Source: Siphonodentalium dalli | Taxonomy: Eukaryota; Mollusca; Scaphopoda; Gadilida; Siphonodentaliidae | Reading direction: 5' to 3' | NCBI GenBank assembly: GCA_032622095.1 | Contig: CP136061.1 | Span: forward strand, 48,431,797 to 48,495,796 | Length of the DNA stretch: 64,000 nucleotides | Shown: positions 59,301-64,000 of the stretch, piece by piece | Position numbering within the stretch: the stretch's first letter is position 1 | Layout: each line of letters begins with the position of its first letter | Notes under the pieces: model-generated | Told to the model about the DNA's origin: nothing | Databases searched by the model: none | The model's input: the letters and a program-made list of their open reading frames with translations, nothing else | Translations under genes and position numbers: made by a program

Positions 59301-62300
59301 ACCGATTCATTTCGCAATAGTTAATTCGTGACGTCGCAGAGTCCCGATAAAAAAGCCATATTGCACACTTGGGAGTCCAATATGACATTCGGGAGTCCAA
59401 TATGACTTTTTCCAGGCTTTTGTCCAATCAGAAATATTGTTAGTTAGGTGATGGATAATAATAGCATTTATTGTGGCGGTGGTGGTGGTGTTTAAATAGC
59501 TAATCCTCTTTTGATATGCCCTCCTTATAAAGCAACACTTACCCTTCTACAATTGTATTGTTCAGTTATGGTATGATAAACCACAATAGAGATGCCAGAA
59601 CAATTAATATCTAACTGCTTTCCTACCGATACCAAAAGTCGTTCAAACAGCGATGATCGAAATATAAGACTCAAGGTTGTAGAAACTGATACTATATATC
59701 AGTGATAGCATTTGGAAATTCATAAAATAATTTGGCAAAAAATATATTCATTTGGCAACATATTTGGCAAAAGTAAATTTCGGTCCAGCGCGGACACTTC
59801 CTTCGCCTCTCCCGGCACTATCACTTCAAATATAATATTCCATTCCTTCCCGCCGACCCCTCTCCACTTAATGGAGAAGAAGCTCAGAAAAGGGTGGGGG
59901 TCATACTAAAGATAAGCCATTAGGCTTGTTGTTGAATCCTTTGCAATAAATATATCTATGTACACTAGTATATGTCTTATATTGTCTGCACTTATATGTT
60001 AAACGTACATATATATGTTATTAGGACTGGAATAAGATATGTTTACACCACATATTACTTGAAATTACACATACATCCATTTGCTTTATTTCCACCATGT
60101 ACAAATACACTATTTTATTTCAGAAACGTTGTTTGAGCGTGCTTAATTTGTTGAAGGGTATAGAGCTGTGGCCTTAGAAGCGGTTCACACTGACACACAC
60201 GTTGTCACACAGCCACAAAAATATACCCCCGAATAAAACCGATATATACCCCTCAATAAAACCGATATACCCCTCAATAAAACCGATATATTGTTCAATA
60301 AAACATACTCAAGCAACATTCATTTCATATATTTAAATAGATTTTTCCTTGTTAATTTATATAAAGTCAGCTACTTTTGTTCTTAAATCTATCTGCATGC
60401 AGTTTGGATATTATACATGCTGCACAGTAATCTGGCCCAATATTATAGACACGAATTATCGATCGACTAGGTTATTCTATCGACCGGTTTTAGTCACCTA
60501 GGCACCAAAATGTGACGTCGATTCGTGTTATGGTGTGTTTTATTGGGATATAAAGGCATGACAAATTTGCAGTTGACCAATCACCAAACAGGATTTAGTG
60601 TAACACACATTGGCTATGTAAATATACAAATATAACACAAGGGACAGATAATATCGCTGAGGTAATATAGCTAGCGTATTTCTATCCCCCGAGTGTCAGA
60701 CGAGAACCAGATTATTGTTCGACCCCAATTTCAATGTCCTGTGCATAACTGATGAAAATATATAAAGCTCGATCAATATGTCCAATGAGGATTCCTGACC
60801 TCGTATATATTCGATTGCCCTGTGACATATAGCCTATATAACAGACATAAACTTGGACTTGTGGATACCAAGCGGGGTTATTTCTCCTACACAACAGGAT
60901 AGTCATTAATCCATCTCGTCATTCTCGGCATGAATATACTAAATTGGTCAAACTAGAAAGAAATAATAAGATTTGTAGAATTCATCACAAACTCAATCTA
61001 ACAATTCTATACTACATGTATAAGGCTACTAAGTTGCCATGCATTTGGACTGACCTTTTGCCTAACAGCATACACAACTATTCCTCCAACCAGAAGTCCT
61101 ATGAACATCACCAACAAAAGGACGAAAAACTGGAAACAGAACATTGTTAATATTAATAACTTCTGCAGTACATGCTTGTCTGTCCGTAATAAATGTATTG
61201 TTTGAAACAAAATGCCGAAAATCTTCGCTGAGTAAATTATTGGGGGTTTGCTCATTTGGTTACTCAATATATTCTCTCATTCAGTTCTTATATACAGTAA
61301 TGCTCTAAGTAATCGACTTCTTACCGAGAGCTTTCCGATTAATGGCAACAAGCCATATTTCCGATTAAATCCTGAAAAGTTACCCATAATTCTGATGTGG
61401 TTAAGAAGTCGATTACTTAGAGCATTACTGTATTTCCATTTTTTAATTTGCATGGATTTTCAAGTACTATACAAGCAGACGATAGACACATATGTGAACA
61501 TATATAGAATCATCTGAAACAATGCTCGGTTATTAACAAACAACATAATCCTGGATGTCCTATTGATACATGTACGTGTAATGTGTCAAACAGAGAATGT
61601 GGATTCTTCCTAATTTATTTGCGCCCAAGGTTGTGATTTGAACTAATCAGCTGGAGCTACGTGGTCCAGTGGTTAGCGTGTCGGACTTGTCTTCGCTGTC
61701 AACACAGCGAGGTGAGTTCGCAGCCCGTCGTTTGTATAATGTGAGTTTCACACAGCAGTGGTGGAATTGTCGGATTGCACGCTGTTCAAATTTCGCGCCA
61801 AGTCGTGACCCTTGAGTAAAGTCGCCCGTATTGTGTCTGCCTCGCACCACCCATGCGTTGACGGTACCTGATTATGAGCAGTGAAATATCTTGTTAGTAT
61901 ACTAGCCACATTGTTGTTGTGCGCCCCATGTCCCAGCGGAGCAGTAAATGTTACTGAGTGTTCAGGTTCATCAGTGTAATAGTTGTCATTAGCGTCTTTG
62001 AGCAAGTAATTGGTTAAGCGCAATATAAAAACCCATTATCATTATTATTAGCTGCATGAATACTCTTGCCATTGAGTCGATTGGGAACCAAGTAACTCTT
62101 CGGCAAATTTTCATATAGGAAGGATATAGGTAAAAGGGACCAAATACACTCACAGTGGGCAAATGTGTAACAAATGTAAAAGTCTGTAAAAATATCATCA
62201 CCAAGAAAACATGGATAAATAGATAAACTTTGTTCTTATATTCATTATTGATAGTTCTCCAATAATGAACTTTCGGGTGTTGAAACAATTGTTATGTAAA

Positions 62301-63986
62301 CAAAGCTCTTACAGTGATTTGCCAACAAACATCGCTAAACGTGTAGTAATTTCAAATAATTTAGTCTGAATAGGATTTTCAGAATATTTGCAAATGCTTT
62401 GACGTTTCCCAATGTTTACCGTTAAGTTTGATGGGTAATTCCACAGTAACAGTAATGTTTAGATAACAATGATTTTGAAATGCGAAATATCATAATTGGA
62501 GAGTTATTAATTAATAATGAAAAATGTACGTGTTGATAATAATTGTTTTACAGATTTGTATGTTATTTCGCAGCAACCCCATTCGAAGGCATTGAGTCCC
62601 TTTAATCAAGCTCAAAGTGTCCGTTTATTCGCGTAACTAACAGCCAACGCCAACTTTGGTCGTCTGATAATCGGGAATGGTGTCTATAAATACACAAAGA
62701 AACGCTCTCGGAGTCGCGTTTTGATGCACCCATTATACTAAAAACGTGTGTACCAGAAATGAAGGATGACTTCTACGCGTGTGTAATTAACCAGCGGTTA
62801 ATAGACACCAATCTTCTCTATAACGGAGACCACTAATGAACAAACTTATCAATATGTGCTTGGTGAATCGGTTATAAAGATTATCTTCTGGAATATTGGT
62901 TACAGTTGGGAAATTACACTTGATTTTATTGGAATCAGAAGAAAAAGAAAATCAACAACATTACCTATACGAACTCTGGCAGTGCACGCAGGCTGACTAA
63001 AAACACAGACTGGGGCACCGTTCACACTGCATGTGACTAAAACACAGACTGGGGCACCGTTCACACTGCAGGATGACTAAACACAGACTGAGGCATCGTT
63101 CACAATGCAGGCTACCCAACCGGAATTAGGTCCTATGTATCAGCAGTTTGTGTTCAATGCCACACAGCGAGCAGGATGACCCACCAACAGGTTAATCGAG
63201 TAAAGCTCTGTGTGTGTCAAAACTATATTGGATTCTTTCAATATATTAATGTCTTTATTTCTCATTAAACTGTATTTACAGTATTTGAGAGTAATACATA
63301 CTATAGCAGACGGGGTATACATGGAAATGGACAATACATATTCATACGCACATGTATATACATATTCATCTGGATAACAATTGTTACGATGACTTTACAA
63401 ACAAAGTGGATTCTCCTCAGTATTAGTATACAACTTCAAAGTAATTAACAAGAGGATTTAGAGAAGAAAAATAGGCATTCCATCACGACAGAGTTTTATA
63501 TTGGTAATTTTCAATAAAACATAATGATCCACTTTATTAGTGCATATGGGAAACACATATTGCTGGTATAATTCTATTATCAACACAATTTCTAGTATAA
63601 TAGGAAAACTTCAGATAACTTATTTGTCCAACTCCATCTCCGCTGTGAACTTACCGCTACTAAAATACATATCCGCTATAAATTACTGCCACTAACATAC
63701 ACATCCGCTATCAACTTACCGCTACCAACATACATATCCGCTATCAACTTACAGCTACTAAGATACATATCCGCTATCAACTTACCGCTACTAACATACA
63801 TCTCACTTCTTTGATGGCCCCACAACATCCAAGGAATGATAGAAGCACAATAACGGCACCACATGCCATAATAACGACAGAGAATAAATTGTACATATGC
63901 TTTCCAAGAAGTCCTGCGATTTTTGATACATCTTCTTTGCTTGTCTTCAGATATATTCCAAGTCCAAGAATACCACATCCGGCAAT
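38893..63986 (-). CDS. Tetraspanin, seven exons in window, 5' exon outside
   Basis: Assembled by eye from exons at 63786-63986, 61055-61129, 55029-55133, 46914-47004, 45977-46137, 41478-41561 and 38893-38958. Every junction has GT/AG borders and matching phase (all 0 except phase 1 between the fourth and fifth). Together they give 260 aa. The order is end of TM1, small loop of about 20 aa, TM2 with GCCGAIKE, TM3, large loop, TM4, and a ten-residue tail ending YYYD. The large loop has six cysteines (FHCCG at about 130-131, PKSCC at 171-172, C183, C213) and three N-x-T sequons. These are diagnostic for tetraspanins, four-pass membrane organisers that cluster integrins and other receptors. The N-terminal ~15-20 residues should lie just right of the window. 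Introns of 0.8-8 kb are filled with transposons. The subfamily is not resolved. Confidence 0.94.
39596..39716 (+). repeat. Left half of the dispersed repeat split by a paired-hairpin element
   Basis: Continues at 40179-40245. The uninterrupted form is at 33450-33660 on the minus strand. Confidence 0.82.
39717..40178. mobile_element. Paired-hairpin element, shell A, copy 1 (462 bp)
   Basis: Outer inverted repeats are TGTGACCCGCCATATCAAAT... and its complement, flanked by TA. Inside are two mirror-image 69-nt hairpins (39769-39837 and 40058-40126). Their stems begin GCCAATGCATTCTCTTATAT. They are separated by a 220-bp spacer that holds its own inverted repeat (CAGGGAGCCCC / GGGGCTCTG). No protein is encoded. 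It lies in the last tetraspanin intron. Confidence 0.92.
40341..40822. mobile_element. 482-bp inverted-repeat MITE
   Basis: The right end reads GCGCGCTTAATATACCATTT...GGGGTTGTAC. The left end GTACGACTC...AAGTGGTATATTGAGGCGC is its imperfect complement. A palindrome around GTGTACATATAGTGTACAC lies near the centre. Many GCGCAATA/TATTGCGC motifs fill the arms. Confidence 0.75.
41239..41266. repeat. Poly-A tract
   Basis: About 25 consecutive A, with a long C run at 41100-41119 nearby. This is simple sequence within the tetraspanin intron. Confidence 0.9.
41478..41561 (-). CDS. Tetraspanin exon: end of large loop and start of TM4
   Basis: 84 bp, phase 0 at both ends. Acceptor TTATTTTCAG|GGATG and donor ATG|GTAAGAT. 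Begins with the conserved GC pair (GCFTALVRM) and runs into the hydrophobic KIIVGVAIGTAVLM. Confidence 0.94.
42023..42029. repeat. Target duplication ACTTACG, left copy
   Basis: Repeated at 45468-45474. Unsplit copies of the host element (for example at 40147) have a single ACTTACG. Confidence 0.88.
43120..43258 (-). mobile_element. tRNA-derived SINE, partial
   Basis: On the minus strand: GAGTCGCAAGGCGCGCTCGC, then GGGGTTCAAATCCCACC (a good polymerase III B box), then TTTGCACTGTCTCAAAAAT. It matches 44836-45000, inverted. The 5' end abuts the 3' end of the Helitron-like element. Confidence 0.75.
43264..43890 (-). mobile_element. Helitron-like non-autonomous element (627 bp)
   Basis: On the minus strand it starts A|TCTATTATATATTTTGGAA and ends AGCCCGGACGAAGTCGGG, a short spacer, then CTAG|T. 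It shares both ends with 19969-20524. It contains a CA microsatellite near the 5' end. The phrase CCAAATTTCAAGTCGATAGC occurs twice inside. Confidence 0.82.
44836..45010 (+). mobile_element. tRNA-derived SINE
   Basis: The head resembles a tRNA: A-box-like TGGCTTCGGATCTAGC and B box GGTTCTAATCC. The tail contains AAAAAAAAATTGCACTGTCTC. The second copy is at 43120-43258. Confidence 0.75.
45930..45965 (-). repeat. Partial duplicate of a tetraspanin exon/intron border
   Basis: TGTATAAACTAGATCATTTA repeats the last exon bases and donor zone of the neighbouring exon (45970-46000), including the GCCCGGG(C/T)-type flank. Its donor equivalent reads ACAGAAGTAG rather than GTAAGT, so it is probably inactive. 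Confidence 0.65.
45977..46137 (-). CDS. Tetraspanin exon: large loop with PKSCC
   Basis: 161 bp, acceptor ATAATTTCAG|TTCC, donor AAAA|GTAAGTAC, entering in phase 1. Encodes VPDPAHKRYLPKSCC, then a Cys in IAACDGRM and KAFNDLVYTK. The P-x-S-C-C motif is a tetraspanin signature. Confidence 0.95.
46238..46275. repeat. Half of the 69-nt hairpin in a third context
   Basis: GCCAATGCATTTTCTTATAT through GAGTCGACCAT, then the match stops. The left flank is CCCTTTCAGTGCCAGG, unlike shells A or B. Confidence 0.7.
46914..47004 (-). CDS. Tetraspanin exon: large loop with CCG
   Basis: 91 bp, acceptor TTTTTTTACAG|TTCC, donor AACAG|GTACGG. Encodes FHCCGVEGSINETDSWAIYK and onward to FKNQT. CCG is the invariant tetraspanin motif. 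NET and NQT are possible N-glycosylation sites. Confidence 0.95.
47200..48108. repeat. Complex of ~190-bp units: two direct, one inverted
   Basis: GGCGAGGAACGTCGAG...TTAGCACC occurs at 47278-47323, as a variant at 47483-47522, and inverted at 47924-47972. Each is linked to CGAGTAACAGGAACAGGAA...TAAACTTAATTT (47331-47374, inverted at about 48050-48105). The inverted pairs could fold into a large hairpin. Confidence 0.75.
48109..48640. other. Gene-free intron sequence
   Basis: Tetraspanin intron. Repeated CTGTTCCTG-type motifs at 48070-48150. No other gene was recognised. Confidence 0.45.
48648..49165. repeat. Foldback repeat with ~90-bp arms
   Basis: GGCTGCGGACACACGTACCA...GACAATTGGT (48650-48735) is repeated inverted at about 49078-49163, with one or two mismatches per ten bases or fewer. 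The loop is about 340 bp. Confidence 0.82.
49273..49692. mobile_element. ~420-bp MITE with ACGATTAAGCTTGCTTAATT ends
   Basis: CACGATTAAGCTTGCTTAAT (left) and its complement (right, followed by CGTGGAATGGCACCTTAA) form about 34-bp inverted ends. A TTAA is kept at the right only. Inside tetraspanin intron. Confidence 0.75.
49935..50065. mobile_element. Family T1 MITE fragment
   Basis: ACATGTTCACGGTTTATTCG to GATTCGAAAATTAAGTGGGC. Close to 26325-26460. Confidence 0.7.
50595..50971 (+). mobile_element. TTAA-flanked element family T5, uninterrupted copy (377 bp)
   Basis: TTAAAGACATATTATG at the left and TTTCACATCACTTTAA at the right. It serves as reference for the split copies at 2051-9118 and 52917-53885. 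Confidence 0.78.
50972..51840. other. Gene-free intron sequence
   Basis: Tetraspanin intron. An 83-aa minus ORF at 51429-51680 has no recognisable domain. Confidence 0.4.
51848..52307. mobile_element. Paired-hairpin element, shell A, copy 3 (460 bp)
   Basis: Outer ends TGTGACCGCC / GGCGGGTCACA with TA flanks. Hairpins at 51897-51965 and 52186-52254. The spacer is in opposite orientation to that at 39717-40178. Confidence 0.92.
52840..52985 (+). repeat. Three-copy tandem repeat, ~52-57 bp
   Basis: TTTCCATGCATATATATA...CCTCTCATTAAAGACATA(G/T)TATGTACTTG is repeated three times. It duplicates the left end of the family T5 element that follows. Confidence 0.85.
52917..53885 (+). mobile_element. 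TTAA-flanked family T5 element, split copy
   Basis: Left part up to ATTACTACTTTGAA (53286) and right part from CTTTGAACAAGATTATTCTC (53820 on). The interruption is the element at 53287-53819. It supplies the empty-site sequence GAACTACGCTC (53110-53120) for the 6.7-kb insertion at 2215-8893. Confidence 0.82.
53287..53819 (-). mobile_element. Poly-G/poly-C-ended DNA element, copy 2 (533 bp)
   Basis: CAGGGG...GGTCGGAAAAAAATTTCAGG at the left; CCGGAATTTTTTTT...CCCCTG at the right. The 7-bp duplication CTTTGAA is at 53280-53286 and 53820-53826. Very similar to 36899-37465 but inverted. Confidence 0.92.
53886..55028. other. Gene-free intron sequence
   Basis: Tetraspanin intron with no recognised element. 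Confidence 0.45.
55029..55133 (-). CDS. Tetraspanin exon: first part of large loop
   Basis: 105 bp, phase 0 both sides. Acceptor TTCTTCCCAG|CTCG, donor ATA|GTAAGTAC. Encodes LEELTRTTLYTSINNTYGLP and onward to AIDTMQKI, which leads directly into FHCCG of the next exon. NNT is a possible glycosylation site. The spacing from TM3 to CCG (35 residues) is normal for the family. Confidence 0.9.
55340..55470. repeat. CT microsatellite
   Basis: A long (CT)n run with a few interruptions. It generates Ser/Leu-rich and Arg/Glu-rich false ORFs in both directions. Confidence 0.97.
55620..55678 (+). repeat. 11-bp tandem repeat CAATACCATTC
   Basis: About five units, just upstream of the paired-hairpin element at 55740. 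Confidence 0.9.
55740..56140. mobile_element. Paired-hairpin element, shell B, copy 2
   Basis: TTAACCCTTTACCCAACA ... complement, TTAA at both ends. Hairpins at 55893-55961 and 56042-56110. Opposite orientation to 22979-23371 with few differences. Lies in a tetraspanin intron. Confidence 0.9.
56530..57680 (+). repeat. Tandem ~140-bp units within the Helitron-like element
   Basis: The phrase GCCGATT(T/G)CCACCA(A/G)A(C/T)T recurs near 56540, 56678, 56820, 56953, 57100, 57235, 57377 and beyond, each followed by a GTCATCC/TTCTTCT line and AGGAATCTAAT. Copies are well diverged. Confidence 0.8.
58364..58672 (+). CDS. 102-aa ORF inside the Helitron-like element, unknown
   Basis: I do not recognise this protein. 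It has a Ser/Asn-rich, polar composition (VSTKSYNLSRDMEGLF, STDINNSKSRSVPG), no membrane segment and no cysteine-rich motif. It is the only stretch between 57.9 and 59.2 kb that is not visibly repetitive. It could be a captured exon, a remnant, or chance. Confidence 0.2.
   Translation: MQTERPRTVRGLHIYNNKIESVPFNTVSTKSYNLSRDMEGLFKNSGHSVQSNIVSSDIQENAVSSTRLFRILPILTSDKGFRTDSSTDINNSKSRSVPGTCS
59172..60220. other. Gene-free intron sequence
   Basis: Tetraspanin intron. Short GGGAGTCCAATATGAC direct repeat at 59371-59407. No gene. Confidence 0.45.
60222..60305 (+). repeat. Short tandem repeat, ~21-24 bp
   Basis: CCCCTCAATAAAACCGATAT is repeated four times with small changes. Confidence 0.88.
61055..61129 (-). 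CDS. Tetraspanin exon: TM3
   Basis: 75 bp, phase 0. Acceptor CTGTTTCCAG|TTTTTC, donor CAAAAG|GTCAGT. Encodes FFVLLLVMFIGLLVGGIVVY, then AVRQK. A 75-bp TM3 exon is common in tetraspanin genes. Confidence 0.94.
61305..61430. mobile_element. Short copy of the CAGTAATGCTC MITE
   Basis: CAGTAATGCTCTAAGTAATC at the left and its complement at the right, TA on both sides. It has one inner arm only, matching 6985-7086. In tetraspanin intron. Confidence 0.82.
61655..62052 (+). mobile_element. tRNA-derived SINE with ATT-type tail
   Basis: The head TGGTCCAGTGGTTAGCGTG resembles a tRNA A box, and GAGTTCGCAGCCC a degenerate B box. The 3' end reads GGTTAAGCGCAATATAAAA then CCCATTATCATTATTATTA, a style of SINE/LINE tail widespread in marine invertebrates. 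About 400 bp. Confidence 0.72.
62228..62605 (+). mobile_element. TTAA MITE family T4, copy 2
   Basis: Matches 35834-36238. Right end GGCATTGAGTCCCT followed by TTAA. Confidence 0.72.
62606..62975. other. Gene-free intron sequence
   Basis: No element or gene was recognised. Confidence 0.4.
62977..63112 (+). repeat. ~48-bp tandem repeat, three units
   Basis: GACTAAAACACAGACTGGGG then CACCGTTCACACTGCA, three times, the last unit diverged (GAGGCATCG). Confidence 0.9.
63640..63786 (-). repeat. 33-bp array repeating the tetraspanin exon 2 splice donor
   Basis: On the minus strand, GTTAGTAGCG|GTAAGTTGATAG and the following GCGGATATGTAT form a ~33-bp unit present about five times. Donor equivalents start at 63785 (the real one) and at 63752, 63719, 63686 (mutated to GTAATT) and 63654. 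Each unit carries the last ~15 exon bases plus a GTAAGT-like site. Confidence 0.88.
63786..63986 (-). CDS. Tetraspanin exon: end of TM1, small loop, TM2
   Basis: 201 bp, phase 0. Acceptor GTTGTTACAG|ATTGCC at the very edge of the window, donor GTAGCG|GTAAGT. Encodes IAGCGILGLGIYL (TM1), KTSKEDVSKIAGLLGKHMY (small loop), then TM2 ending LGCCGAIKEVRCMLVA. Confidence 0.94.
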
Positions 63987-64000
63987 CTGTAACAACATGA

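Noticed and set aside
61655-61740. tRNA gene
   Set aside because: A- and B-box-like motifs are present but no cloverleaf forms, and the sequence continues into a SINE body and tail.

Overview
The window looks like a piece of a metazoan, non-vertebrate nuclear genome, most likely a lophotrochozoan such as a mollusc. It has spliced genes with long introns, an innexin (the invertebrate gap-junction family), AT-rich intergenic DNA, and a very high load of DNA transposons, MITEs, Helitron-like elements, SINEs and satellites. The exact species cannot be named from the sequence. No prokaryotic operon, CRISPR array, rRNA or intact tRNA gene is seen. Two protein genes can be supported, both on the minus strand. 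The first is an apparently intronless innexin (11355-12428, 357 aa). The second is a tetraspanin spread over about 25 kb (38893 to at least 63986). I assembled it from seven exons by joining splice sites; phases agree throughout, and the first coding exon lies beyond the right edge. Its exons carry TM1/TM2 with a GCCGA motif, TM3 (75 bp), the large extracellular loop with CCG, PKSCC and GC motifs, and TM4 with a short tail.  Layout: 1-10.3 kb is a nest of transposons. A 6.7-kb TA-flanked element (2215-8893) sits inside a smaller TTAA-flanked element and itself holds two further TTAA elements, a ~385-bp tandem array and a palindrome. 11.3-12.8 kb holds the innexin, with a MITE just upstream of its start. 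13.8-14.5 kb is a ~20-bp minisatellite. 17.0-21.3 kb is a 4.3-kb element with an 8-bp target duplication, containing a decayed LINE and a Helitron-like insertion. 21.9-27.4 kb holds an 886-bp element built around a palindromic satellite, a paired-hairpin element, a degraded Helitron and a 49-bp satellite. 27.4-38.9 kb is mostly gene-free, with scattered MITEs. 38.9-64 kb is the tetraspanin gene, whose introns are packed with transposons.  The most unusual signals are these: (i) a family built from two 69-nt near-perfect hairpins arranged as mirror images, the same core occurring inside different outer terminal repeats; (ii) a 33-bp tandem array that multiplies the 5' splice site of tetraspanin exon 2; (iii) a poly-G/poly-C-ended DNA element family with three independent insertions, each flanked by a 7-bp target duplication; and (iv) several insertions that can be checked against matching empty sites within the same window.
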